Part shown: positions 23,620 to 30,835 of the stretch, piece after piece | Position numbering within the stretch: position 1 is the first letter of the stretch | How the letters are laid out: the number at the start of each line of letters is the position of its first letter | Assembly (NCBI RefSeq): GCF_913054185.1 | Contig: NZ_CAJXIV010000038.1 | Span: forward strand, 1-32,471 | DNA: 32,471 nt | Source of the DNA: an uncultured Shimia sp. | GTDB lineage: Bacteria > Pseudomonadota > Alphaproteobacteria > Rhodobacterales > Rhodobacteraceae | Direction of reading: 5' to 3' | Notes under the pieces: model-generated | Told to the model about the DNA's origin: nothing | Seen by the model: only the letters and a program-made list of their open reading frames with translations | The model's database searches: none | Position numbers and translations under genes: made by a program

Positions 23620-25188
23620 TCAAAAATCCGTTGGGGCGCCGCCGTCTTCTTTGCGTTTTGCGACAAACTCCGCCAAGGCCGCGCGGTGATCAGAAGGCAT
23701 TTCTGGCGCCTCAAACTGCGCAATGATGTCCTTATAAAGGTGATGCGCACGCTCAGCTGTCCACGCGCCCCCTGCTGCGTCAAACGCCTCGTAATTGCGC
23801 CAATCAGAGACAAACGGCTGATGGAAGGCTGTGGTGTAGCGCTCCTGCGTGTGCTCAATGCCAAAGAAATGCCCGTCTGTGCCGACCTCTGCAATTGCCT
23901 CTAACGCAATCTCACCAGCGCCGGTGGCGCAGATTTCCGGTTCCATATACCGCTGGATGATTTGCAGCTCCTCACAATCCATCACAAACTTCTCCGGGCT
24001 TGCAATCAACCCGCCCTCCAGCCATCCGGCGGCGTGATACACCATATTGGTGCCCGACTGCACTGCGCTCCACAGGCTGTTACACGTTTCCCACATCGCC
24101 TGTCCGTCTGGCACATTTGCCGCACAGACACCGCTGGCGCGCATCGGCAGTCCATAAAACCGCGCCATCTGGCCAGTCATCTGTGTTGCGCGCATGTATT
24201 CCGGTGTGCCAAACGCCGGTGCGCCAGATTTCATATCCACATTGCTGGTAAATGTCCCAATCGCACAGGCCGCGCCAGGGCGAATGTATTGCGCCAAAGC
24301 CACGGCACTCAAAGCCTCTGCCAACGACTGAGCCACTGCGCCCGCCATTGTGACCGGCGCCATGGCGCCAGCGAGTGTAAAGGGTGTCACCACCAAGCCT
24401 TGATTGCGCCGCGCCATACGTATCCATCCGTCCATCATCGGGTGATCATGTTTGAGTGGCGAGGTTGAATTGATGTTGGTGAACATACGGGGGCTGGTTT
24501 CAAATTCCTCATGGCTCAACCCGCCCGCAAGCCGCACCATCTCCATGGCATCCTCCACCCGCTCTTCACCCAGCGCGTAGGCGTGCACCACTTTGTCGGT
24601 CAGGGTTAGCGCATCAAACAGCACGTCCAAATGGCGGATTGAAGCATGGATATCCTGCGGCTCCACCGGATAGCCGCCAGTGAAATGGATGCAATTGAAG
24701 ACCTGCGTCAACTTCAGAAGGTTGGCGCACTGCTCTCGTGTGCCGGGCACCTTGCGGCCCAGCTCAAGATCCCAGTAATTCGGCGGACTTGAGACATTGC
24801 CAAACAGGATGTGGTTGTCGCCCATCACCAATTGTCGATCTGGATTGCGCGGAGTCATCGTCCAATGCGCCGGGGCTTTGCCCACCATCTCCATGACAAA
24901 GGCGCGGTCCATAAAGACCTGCTCGCCCTCCACACGGCACCCTGCCTGCTTCAATAGTTTCCGTGCTTCGGCGTTGTAAAACGCAATACCGATCTCTTCG
25001 AGAATACGCATCGCCCCGTCATGGATGGCTTGCACGCCCTCCTCTCGCAGCGGCTCTGTTGGGCGATCCATGTTTATCGGCAGCCGCCACGGCATCTGTT
25101 CGATGGCGCCGGACGTCTTGCGCCGCGCCGCATTGCCCGCGCGGCCACCGCCGCGCCGTCCTCTGGGTTTGCCTTCTGGTTCCGACAT
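23620..25188 (-). CDS. Trimethylamine methyltransferase (MttB) family protein, non-pyrrolysine type
   Basis: The 522-residue protein belongs to the MttB superfamily of corrinoid-dependent methyltransferases: MRILEEIGIAFYNAEARKLL, VFNCIHFTGGYPVEPQDIHA, VTPFTLAGAMAPVTMAGAVA, and SGTNMVYHAAGWLEGGLIAS. True MttB reads an in-frame TAG as pyrrolysine. This frame has none, so it belongs with the MtgB-like members that demethylate glycine betaine or other quaternary amines. The N-terminal 25 residues are Arg/Gly-rich (GRRGGGRAGNAARRK), as in many roseobacter homologues. GGGGAGG lies 5 nt before the ATG. No corrinoid protein or methyltransferase partner is encoded in the window, so the substrate is open. 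Confidence 0.88.
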   Translation of the reverse strand: MSEPEGKPRGRRGGGRAGNAARRKTSGAIEQMPWRLPINMDRPTEPLREEGVQAIHDGAMRILEEIGIAFYNAEARKLLKQAGCRVEGEQVFMDRAFVMEMVGKAPAHWTMTPRNPDRQLVMGDNHILFGNVSSPPNYWDLELGRKVPGTREQCANLLKLTQVFNCIHFTGGYPVEPQDIHASIRHLDVLFDALTLTDKVVHAYALGEERVEDAMEMVRLAGGLSHEEFETSPRMFTNINSTSPLKHDHPMMDGWIRMARRNQGLVVTPFTLAGAMAPVTMAGAVAQSLAEALSAVALAQYIRPGAACAIGTFTSNVDMKSGAPAFGTPEYMRATQMTGQMARFYGLPMRASGVCAANVPDGQAMWETCNSLWSAVQSGTNMVYHAAGWLEGGLIASPEKFVMDCEELQIIQRYMEPEICATGAGEIALEAIAEVGTDGHFFGIEHTQERYTTAFHQPFVSDWRNYEAFDAAGGAWTAERAHHLYKDIIAQFEAPEMPSDHRAALAEFVAKRKEDGGAPTDF

Positions 25189-25227
25189 CGTTGCCTCCCC
25201 TTCGCGTTAGAAAAAGCAGATGATATC

Positions 25228-25255
25228 TTGCGACGCCTGTCTGCGCGTTTGCGAC
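25228..25255. promoter_or_regulatory. Two direct repeats TTGCGAC, 21 bp apart, upstream of the MttB-family gene
   Basis: TTGCGAC occurs at 25228-25234 and again at 25249-25255, 40-67 bp before the start codon. The 21-bp spacing is two DNA turns, which places both copies on the same helix face, as expected for a dimeric regulator or tandem activator site. The 166-bp gap that holds it contains no other gene-like signal. Function is inferred from spacing only. Confidence 0.3.
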
Positions 25256-25354
25256 AAAAGGTGTCGTTTTTGAAATGCGGCCTTGGGGCCAACTGCCAAA
25301 ATAGAACGGCGCACCCAAAGGCACGCCGTCAAAGCATCAGTATTTGGTTTCTTG

Positions 25355-26044
25355 TCAGTCGACCATCCAAGCCGGGATGTGCCCAATATTGGGCAAAACC
25401 ACATCCGCATGGGGCGCGAGTTCCGCCTCCAGCGCCACGCCGGTCAACACAGCAACCGTCTGCATCCCGGCCCGACGCCCAGCGATCAGATCGTGGGTAC
25501 TGTCCCCCACCATCGCCACCCGCGCCGGGGCCAGTTTGGTATGTTGGGCAAACGCCAAAAGCGGCGCTGGATCAGGTTTGGCCCCAAAGCCGCTGTCAAA
25601 CCCGGCGATTAAATCAAACTGGTCCACAACCCCAGCCTCAGTCAAATGCGCTTTGGCACCATATTCTGTGTCATTGGTCATCACGCCCAACTTCAAACCT
25701 TGAGCGCGAAAACCGTCCATCAAAGGGGCCAACGGCACCGCTGGTGCAAGAGGTGCATCCGCTGCAGCCAGCATCAAAGCTTTATCAATCGCGTCCACAT
25801 CCGAGCCCGGCAATACACTCGCTACGGCCTCCGCGGCCTCACGGTTGGTACCGGCAATCACAAAGCTCTCAGGCCGGAAGGCCTGTGCTGCCAGATCAAA
25901 CATCAAGGCATCTGCAATCCGCTGCGAAAGCTCTGTGTCACCCTGAGAAAAGCGGGCAATCATACCTGCTGCCCAGCCGTTCCATGTGGCCCCGAAATCA
26001 AACAGGGTGCCATCTTTGTCAAACAGTAGTCCGTCTACGCGCAT
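25355..26044 (-). CDS. HAD family hydrolase, phosphoglycolate-phosphatase-like
   Basis: The 229-residue protein shows the four HAD motifs: motif I LLFDKDGTLFDF with nucleophile and acid Asp (DKDGT), motif II LGVMTNDTEYG, the motif III Lys in GFGAKPDPAPLLAF, and motif IV VAMVGDSTHDLIAGRRAG. A helical C1 cap lies between motifs I and II. It resembles Gph-type small-molecule phosphatases, but substrate cannot be assigned with confidence. The start MRVDGLLFDKDG at 26044 is chosen because the motif I strand always begins near the N-terminus. The extra 26 upstream residues to 26122 are not family-like. Confidence 0.85.
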   Translation of the reverse strand: MRVDGLLFDKDGTLFDFGATWNGWAAGMIARFSQGDTELSQRIADALMFDLAAQAFRPESFVIAGTNREAAEAVASVLPGSDVDAIDKALMLAAADAPLAPAVPLAPLMDGFRAQGLKLGVMTNDTEYGAKAHLTEAGVVDQFDLIAGFDSGFGAKPDPAPLLAFAQHTKLAPARVAMVGDSTHDLIAGRRAGMQTVAVLTGVALEAELAPHADVVLPNIGHIPAWMVD

Positions 26045-26123
26045 ATATGGGGGTGCCTTAAATCTGTGGTGTTGAGCGCGACCTTGCCTTGCTCTTTTGC
26101 ACGGCGCAAGCCTGTCGGCCACA

Positions 26124-26138
26124 TTAACGAAGCCTTAG
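26124..26138. promoter_or_regulatory. CtrA-like box (TTAA-N7-TTAG) upstream of the HAD gene
   Basis: TTAA, seven bases, TTAG lies 80 bp upstream of the HAD gene start and just downstream of the DUF3572 stop. It has the same one-base departure from the TTAA-N7-TTAA consensus as the box at 3279-3293. A chance match is quite possible. Confidence 0.22.
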
Positions 26139-26140
26139 TC

Positions 26141-26425
26141 TCAGGTCCAATGGGTGCGGGCCGTGCCAAGCAATGTGGCCGCCGCCATCATTGGCACCTC
26201 ATAGGCGAGTGTGTTGAGGTCACAAAATTCAACCACCCAGGAATCATCCATGGTGATAAACTCAAGCACAGACCCCAAAAATTCAGGCTCAGACGCCCGC
26301 ACACGCAGGTCGTCTATCGATGCCCCGGTGGAGCCAAGGAACACCGAGCACACCTCTTCGTTGTTCACCAGCCAAGCCAAAGCCTTAAGCGCGGTGGTCT
26401 CCGCGACGTCCTGAGAAACACTCAT
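26141..26425 (-). CDS. DUF3572 domain-containing protein
   Basis: The 94-residue protein contains TTALKALAWLVNNEEVCSVF and LGSTGASIDDLRVRA, with VLEFITMDDSWVVEFC towards the end. This is the DUF3572 family of small alphaproteobacterial proteins of unknown function. It is divergent from the PleD-type gene across 84 bp, an arrangement I recall as recurring in Rhodobacterales. The ribosome binding site is weak (GAGAAAAA before ATG). A shared control region with the PleD-type gene is likely. Confidence 0.8.
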   Translation of the reverse strand: MSVSQDVAETTALKALAWLVNNEEVCSVFLGSTGASIDDLRVRASEPEFLGSVLEFITMDDSWVVEFCDLNTLAYEVPMMAAATLLGTARTHWT

Positions 26426-26509
26426 TTTTTCTCACTTTCGAAAGGGTTTGTTAACCATTCATACCACATTATGAACGTGTCCCTTCTTTCCACAGTTTCA
26501 GGTTCTTCT
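26426..26509. promoter_or_regulatory. Divergent DUF3572 / PleD-type gene control region
   Basis: This AT-rich 84-bp gap holds a perfect 10-bp palindrome CTTTCGAAAG (26435-26444) and a GTTAACC half-site just after it. The latter is of the kind found in CtrA boxes, but no second TTAA follows at the right distance. No confident -35/-10 boxes were seen. Confidence 0.35.
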
Positions 26510-27934
26510 ATGGCAGCTCGTGTCTTGATCGTCGACAGCATTTCGGCGAACCGTATCTTGTTGAAAGTCAAACTTGCCAGCGCATTCGCTCAGGTTGAGC
26601 AGGCTGCCAGCGCAGGGGAGGCTTTGGATCTCCTGCAAACGGAGACCACCCCGGATCTATTGGTTCTGGGCGGTGACCTGGTGGACATGACCGCAATTGA
26701 GCTGTGTGCGCTTGTCAAAGAACAACCAAACCTGGTCAATCTGCCGGTGTTGCTGGTGCACACCGACGGCCACCGCGCTGATTTGCTCGACGCCCTGCGG
26801 GTGGGGGCGGATGATGCGTTTGACATGTCGGTCAGCACTGACGCGTTGTTGGCTCGTATCCGCGCGATTGTGCGGGGCCGCAATACGTTTGAAGAGCTGC
26901 GCCTGCGCGAACATGCTGGACATATTCCCGGCCTGGCCGAACCGCTGGCGGAATTTGACTCACCCGCCTCTGTTTTGCTGGCCGTGCGCAGCGAAACCGA
27001 AGGTGCACGCTGGCAGCCTCTGCTGTCCAAGATGGCGCCGTTTGCGCTGCGCTATCAGGTCGAAGGTGACATCATGCGCAACGTTGGCCAGTTTGCCGCG
27101 CCCGATGCCATTGTGATCTCGCTCGCGGTGGCCGCGCCAGAAGAAGCGCTGCGCCTGCTGGCCGAAATCCGCGCCCGCGCCGCCACCCGCCAGGCCGCTG
27201 TGTTGGTGGTGCTCGACGAATGCAACGACACCGCCCGCATCAACGCGCTGGACCTTGGTGCCAATGATGTGATTGCCGAAGGCTTCGACGCCGAAGAGGC
27301 CGTCCTGCGGCTCGACAAGATGATTGCCCGTAAACGCCTGACCGACCGTCTACGTCAAAAAGTGGACGACGGACTGACAGCCTCAGTGACAGATCCCCTT
27401 ACCGGACTGTTCAACCGCCGCTATGCCATGCCGCATCTGGACAACATGGCCCAACGCGCCACCGACCAGACGGATCAAAAGGGCGACTTTGCGGTGATGC
27501 TGGCGGATCTCGATCACTTCAAAGATGTAAATGACAAATACGGCCACGCCGCTGGCGACATCGTGCTGGCGGAAATTGCCCGCCGCATGCGGGCCAACAT
27601 CAAATCCGCCGATCTGATTGCCCGCATGGGTGGCGAAGAATTCCTGGTGGTGGTGCAAACCGACAACCGCAAGAGCGCCGCCAAAGTGGCCCAGCGTCTC
27701 TGTGAGGTGGTGCGCGCGGAGCCCATCTATCTCCGGGGTCGTGACGTCCAGATCCCCGTCACCGTCAGCATTGGCGTGGCCATGGGCAGCGATATGTTGA
27801 AGGCCAAGAAAGCCAAATTTGCCAACAGTGAAGACAGCCTTGCCTGCGCCCTGATCGATCAAGCGGATCAGGCACTCTACGGCGCTAAGGCAGATGGCCG
27901 CGACAAGGTGCTGCTGTCCATCGCAGCAGCGTAA
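26510..27934 (+). CDS. pleD: PleD-type diguanylate cyclase with degenerate receiver domains
   Basis: The 474-residue protein has the PleD layout receiver-receiver-GGDEF. Receiver 1 (about 2-122) reads VLIVDSISANRILLKVKL, but the phospho-acceptor Asp (Asp53 in Caulobacter PleD) aligns with Gly54 (LLVLGGDLVDM). The conserved Thr becomes His84 and the Lys becomes Met106. Receiver 2 (about 150-270) also lacks an Asp acceptor. The cyclase has LTGLFNRRYAM, LADLDHFKDVNDKYGH and ARMGGEEFLVVV (374-378), so catalysis should be intact. The inhibitory I-site RxxD is KSAD (365-368). It probably makes c-di-GMP without phosphorylation control. The start ATG 26510 fits the family N-terminus (MAARVLIVD); ATG 26471 is possible. 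Confidence 0.85.
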   Translation: MAARVLIVDSISANRILLKVKLASAFAQVEQAASAGEALDLLQTETTPDLLVLGGDLVDMTAIELCALVKEQPNLVNLPVLLVHTDGHRADLLDALRVGADDAFDMSVSTDALLARIRAIVRGRNTFEELRLREHAGHIPGLAEPLAEFDSPASVLLAVRSETEGARWQPLLSKMAPFALRYQVEGDIMRNVGQFAAPDAIVISLAVAAPEEALRLLAEIRARAATRQAAVLVVLDECNDTARINALDLGANDVIAEGFDAEEAVLRLDKMIARKRLTDRLRQKVDDGLTASVTDPLTGLFNRRYAMPHLDNMAQRATDQTDQKGDFAVMLADLDHFKDVNDKYGHAAGDIVLAEIARRMRANIKSADLIARMGGEEFLVVVQTDNRKSAAKVAQRLCEVVRAEPIYLRGRDVQIPVTVSIGVAMGSDMLKAKKAKFANSEDSLACALIDQADQALYGAKADGRDKVLLSIAAA

Positions 27935-27953
27935 AACTGGAGCGCAGAAGAAA

Positions 27954-27968
27954 GGGGGCGCTGCCCCC
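27954..27968. terminator. GC hairpin downstream of the PleD-type gene
   Basis: GGGGGC and GCCCCC pair around three bases, 20 bp after the pleD stop codon and about 50 bp before the end of the convergent sensor gene. There is no long T-run. It probably ends transcription from one or both sides and resembles the stem at 9473-9492. Confidence 0.55.
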
Positions 27969-28018
27969 ACCCCATCTAACGACGGGCCTGCCCCGGGATA
28001 TGTGAGGCCAAATGAATA

Positions 28019-28552
28019 TCAGGGCTGCTTTGGTAGGCGCGGTTGCCCGTCTTTTGGCGGGCGTTTCTTGTCTTTTGATCCGCGCTCGAGAACCTGTTCA
28101 AGCCGATCAGCGTAAGCCACACGTTCTGCATCACTCATTGATAGAATTTTGGCAAGGAACACATCCCGCGCCATCACGCGGCGGCGCTCGCCCGCCTGAT
28201 CCAACGAGGCCACCAGATCACGCAGCGACGTTTCATCCAAAGGCGATGCCCGCAACACAGTGAGAGCTTCTCTGTAAAGCCGGTGATCCGCGCGGTGATC
28301 TACGTCCGACTTGCGATACGTGCTGCGAATGGCGCGGCCCACTTCGCGCTTGTCATCAAACGTCAGCGCTTTGATATAGGGCGAGCCAAACCGGTCTGCC
28401 ACTGGCCGCTTGTCTCCATGACCACGCAAGCTGATCACCGCCCCCCCGACGACCCCAATGATCAGCAGGTTCAAAGCCAACGACCCAATCAAAAGCGCAC
28501 GGGTCAATCGACGGGGTTTGGGGGTCGGCAAATCGCTTTTTGGCTCAGTCAT
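28019..28552 (-). CDS. Periplasmic heavy-metal sensor-like (CnrX/Metal_resist) membrane-anchored protein
   Basis: The 177-residue protein has a short Pro/Arg-rich cytoplasmic start and one membrane helix (ALLIGSLALNLLIIGVVGGA). A charged helical periplasmic domain follows (FDDKREVGRAIRSTYRKSD, HRADHRLYREALTVL), resembling the CnrX/CpxP-like Metal_resist fold. HRADH gives a His-xxx-His pair of the kind CnrX uses to bind nickel or cobalt, though the remaining CnrX ligands are not evident. I prefer ATG 28552, with GGAGG 7 nt upstream, to the GTG at 28558. It follows the candidate anti-sigma gene and is the last gene of the sigma cluster. It probably senses an envelope signal and tunes the sigma factor (inferred from the CnrYXH precedent). 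Confidence 0.75.
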   Translation of the reverse strand: MTEPKSDLPTPKPRRLTRALLIGSLALNLLIIGVVGGAVISLRGHGDKRPVADRFGSPYIKALTFDDKREVGRAIRSTYRKSDVDHRADHRLYREALTVLRASPLDETSLRDLVASLDQAGERRRVMARDVFLAKILSMSDAERVAYADRLEQVLERGSKDKKRPPKDGQPRLPKQP

Positions 28553-28554
28553 GC

Positions 28555-28929
28555 TCACTCCTCCGCCGTGAAATCAAAGGCATAGGTATCATCTAGGTCG
28601 GAGAGGTAGCTTTGGGCGGTCTCTCCGTAAATATCAAGGCCAAGCGTGTCTTCCATCAGGGTTGTGCCCGCAGCCACCCCGATCCAAACACCGGCCACTC
28701 CGGCCATAGCCACACCGCTCAGCGCCGGCCACCCGCCGACTGCGGCCACTACAGCGGCCCACAAGTTGCGCCGCACTGGTGGAACCACCAAACCGGGTAC
28801 GGCCACTTGCAATCCTTCCGCCTCACTTAGCACCCGTGCCATCAGGTCCGGCGACGGGGTGGCGCGGCTGTCACTACGGGCCGCCGCAAACAGATCGTCC
28901 AGCATATCGTCGTCAAACTTCTCAGCCAT
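28555..28929 (-). CDS. Single-pass membrane protein, candidate anti-sigma factor
   Basis: The 124-residue protein starts MAEKFDDDMLDDLFAAARSD and has a soluble acidic N-terminal half. One or two hydrophobic segments follow (LWAAVVAAVGGWPALSGVAM, AGVAGVWIGVAAG), then an acidic tail (GLDIYGETAQSYLSDLDDTY). No zinc anti-sigma motif is visible. Its position between an ECF sigma gene (8-bp overlap) and a CnrX-like sensor, and its topology, fit an anti-sigma factor like CnrY. Homologues are sometimes mislabelled as dihydroorotate dehydrogenase, which the sequence does not support. The start at 28929 is chosen for GGGGT upstream; 28947 is an alternative. Confidence 0.6.
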   Translation of the reverse strand: MAEKFDDDMLDDLFAAARSDSRATPSPDLMARVLSEAEGLQVAVPGLVVPPVRRNLWAAVVAAVGGWPALSGVAMAGVAGVWIGVAAGTTLMEDTLGLDIYGETAQSYLSDLDDTYAFDFTAEE

Positions 28930-29506
28930 CGGTATACCCCAGTGCATCGCGTTGGCTGGCCAGAGCCTCTGCCAACGCCCGTTTTCCCCGCGCCGTCAGG
29001 CTTTCTACCGCCTCGACGCTGATTTCCATGATCTCCGCAATCTCAGGATTGCTTTGACCGTCTATGTGGCGCAACACCACCGCTTGCCGTTGACGATCTG
29101 GCAAAGTTGCCAGTGCGCTTTGCAACGCATCAGCGCGGGCGCGGTCTTGCATCTCTTGTGCCGCAGATTTGGCACCGTCTTCCGGCTCCGGAATGGCATC
29201 CAGCGCCACACCTTTGGCCTTACGCAGCCGGTCGGTGCACAGGTTGGCAGTCACCCGGTAAAGCCAGGTTGTCACCTTGGCCTCCCCCTGCCGCCACTCT
29301 GGCGCCTGTTTGAACAGCCGGATCATGGCCTCTTGTGCCACATCCTCGGCCTCTGCCCGATCCCCCAACATGCGAAAGGCATGCGCAAAGGCGCGCGGCG
29401 TCAGCCGCAGCGTCAAAGTACGCGCCGCCGCACCGTCGCCGTTGGCATATAGCACCAACAAAGCGTCGTCCGGCGTGTCTTCCTGTTGATCGTAAGGCAT
29501 CGTCAT
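28922..29506 (-). CDS. ECF-type RNA polymerase sigma factor
   Basis: The 194-residue protein has region 2 (AFRMLGDRAEAEDVAQEAMI, RLFKQAPEW, then KVTTWLYRVTANLCTDRLRK) and region 4 (ALATLPDRQRQAVVLRHIDG, SNPEIAEIMEISVEAVESLT, ARGKRAL). It lacks regions 1.1 and 3, which defines an ECF sigma factor. Two starts, ATG 29506 and ATG 29500, share the same GAGATC leader. It is followed by overlapping candidate anti-sigma and periplasmic sensor genes and preceded, 83 bp away, by the exported EF-hand gene on the same strand. It probably directs an envelope or metal/calcium response regulon that may include these genes. Confidence 0.9.
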   Translation of the reverse strand: MTMPYDQQEDTPDDALLVLYANGDGAAARTLTLRLTPRAFAHAFRMLGDRAEAEDVAQEAMIRLFKQAPEWRQGEAKVTTWLYRVTANLCTDRLRKAKGVALDAIPEPEDGAKSAAQEMQDRARADALQSALATLPDRQRQAVVLRHIDGQSNPEIAEIMEISVEAVESLTARGKRALAEALASQRDALGYTDG

Positions 29507-29555
29507 GATCTCGATGGCTAGCCTCTCACGGGCATTAGTGCAATCTGGTCGGGAC

Positions 29556-29576
29556 AGGGCGGCACGTGGCCGCCCT
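29556..29576. terminator. Hairpin between EF-hand gene and ECF sigma gene
   Basis: AGGGCGGC and GCCGCCCT are perfect 8-bp arms around a 5-base loop, 13 bp beyond the EF-hand stop codon on the minus strand and 50 bp before the sigma start. There is no T-run after it. It may partly terminate the EF-hand transcript or stabilise its 3' end. Confidence 0.5.
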
Positions 29577-29589
29577 CCCGTAAGCGCGC

Positions 29590-30180
29590 TCAGTTCTCTT
29601 GAGTGTCGCCATGTTTTTTAAACCCGCGGGCTTCTTTGGCCGCATCCCACTCTTCCTGCGAGATGCTTCCGTCGCCATTGGTGTCAAGCGCCTTGAACAT
29701 CTCCGCCTTACGCTCAGACCGTTTGCCAGCACGCGCGGCTTGCGCGGCGTCAAACTCTGCTTTGGAAATCTTTCCGTCACCGTCGGTGTCGAATTTCTCC
29801 AACATCTTCGCGGTGCGGTCGCCTTTAGGCTTCATCTCATCCACGCTCAACTGACCATCACCATTGGCATCCATCCGGCTCATCATATGGTCCAGCTTCT
29901 TCACCATCCGGTCGTTGCCTTTGGATTCGGCAAAAGCGGTCAGCTCTTCTTTGGTGATCACCCCGTCGCCGTCGACATCAATACCAGCAAATCGCTCTGC
30001 TGCTTTCGCTGCCATCTCCTCCACGGTGATAAAACCATCGCCATTGGTATCGAGCTGCTCAAAGCTTGGCATCTGCCCGCGCATGTGGCGCATCTTTCCG
30101 CCTTCTTTGGCGGACGCGGCAACCGCGGTCACACCCAGGGCTGCAATCACTACGGCGCTGATCATCATTGTGCTCTTCAT
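29590..30180 (-). CDS. Exported EF-hand calcium-binding protein with five EF loops
   Basis: The 196-residue protein begins with a cleavable signal peptide (MKSTMMISAVVIAALGVTAV, AASA cleavage region). Five canonical EF-hand loops follow, DxDGDGxIxxxE-like, at residues 44-55, 68-79, 104-115, 131-142 and 166-177 (for example DTNGDGFITVEE, DVDGDGVITKEE). All five keep the acidic residues at positions 1, 3, 5 and 12, so each should bind Ca2+. The odd number leaves one hand unpaired. The start at 30180 has AAAGGAG 8 nt upstream; the frame to 30285 is open but carries no signal peptide. It lies directly upstream of the ECF sigma cluster and could supply the signal or be a target (inferred). Confidence 0.9.
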   Translation of the reverse strand: MKSTMMISAVVIAALGVTAVAASAKEGGKMRHMRGQMPSFEQLDTNGDGFITVEEMAAKAAERFAGIDVDGDGVITKEELTAFAESKGNDRMVKKLDHMMSRMDANGDGQLSVDEMKPKGDRTAKMLEKFDTDGDGKISKAEFDAAQAARAGKRSERKAEMFKALDTNGDGSISQEEWDAAKEARGFKKHGDTQEN

Positions 30181-30405
30181 GGTGGTCTCCTTTTGGGCCT
30201 GTCTTTTTGTCTCTCTGTGTCGGCTCATTGCCTGTTCAGTGATGGTAAAACGCGCCACCTCCAGCTTTCCGTCGCACATTCTCAATCTTTTTCTGCGAGA
30301 GGCTTTTGAGGGGGCTTTGCGACATCGCGACGCAAGTCAGATTGACCCCTTTATTGTTCATGCAAACCAACACATCTTGTGCACGCGAGCAGCGAGGGAA
30401 ACGTT
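30181..30405. promoter_or_regulatory. Divergent region between EF-hand and DUF983 genes
   Basis: This 225-bp gap between divergent genes must contain both promoters. It includes TGCGACATCGCGACGCA (about 30317-30333), which has TGCG/CGCA ends around a TCGCGA core. No ECF-type or sigma-70 promoter could be assigned with confidence. No short gene is convincing here. Confidence 0.35.
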
Positions 30406-30798
30406 ATGAGTGAAACCAATATGTCTGACGCCGTTATGGCCGAAGACGACCGCCCAATGAAGCAAGCCCTGTATCGGGGTTGGCGTCGGAAATGCCCAAA
30501 TTGTGGGACTGGCCCAATGCTTAAAGGCTATCTGAAGGTGCGCGACCATTGTTCGGTCTGCAAAGAAGATCTAAGCCACCAACGCGCTGATGACGGCCCG
30601 GCCTATCTGACAATTCTTGTGGTGGGTCACCTGTTGGCACCGCTTTTGCACGTCGTCTTTGTACATTGGCGTCCGGACCCGCTTATTCTTTTCACCATTT
30701 TTTCGGTTGGCTGCGTCGGGCTCTCGCTCTACCTTCTGCCGAGATTGAAGGGGTGTGTGGTGGCTTTCCAATGGGCGCGCCGGTTGCATGGGTTTTAA
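30406..30798 (+). CDS. DUF983 family membrane protein with zinc-ribbon-like cysteines
   Basis: The 130-residue protein has two CxxC knuckles, CPNCGTGPML (Cys30, Cys33) and CSVCKEDL (Cys49, Cys52). Two hydrophobic helices follow (AYLTILVVGHLLAPLLHVVF, ILFTIFSVGCVGLSLYLLP). RGWRRKCPNCG and the DDGPAYLTI junction are typical of DUF983. The function is unknown; a zinc-binding cytoplasmic head on a membrane anchor is what the sequence shows. The start MSETNMSDAV has GAGGG upstream. The NUDIX gene follows after 37 bp on the same strand. Confidence 0.85.
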   Translation: MSETNMSDAVMAEDDRPMKQALYRGWRRKCPNCGTGPMLKGYLKVRDHCSVCKEDLSHQRADDGPAYLTILVVGHLLAPLLHVVFVHWRPDPLILFTIFSVGCVGLSLYLLPRLKGCVVAFQWARRLHGF

Positions 30799-30835
30799 TA
30801 AGCCTGGCCACCTCGTCACGTGAGGGGAACACGAC

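Noticed and set aside
23620..25188. Pyrrolysine-containing MttB
   Set aside because: The reading frame is continuous without an internal TAG, so pyrrolysine insertion is not indicated.
25021..26061. 346-codon plus-strand frame opposite the MttB-family and HAD genes
   Set aside because: Spans two real minus-strand genes and their gap; Pro/Arg/Ser-rich with no domain.
26066..26509. 148-residue N-terminal extension of the PleD-type protein
   Set aside because: Overlaps the DUF3572 gene on the other strand and has no homology-like features. Family proteins start at the receiver.
28555..28929. Dihydroorotate dehydrogenase label sometimes given to such proteins
   Set aside because: 124 residues with a membrane segment and no flavin or orotate motifs. 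Context supports an anti-sigma role instead.
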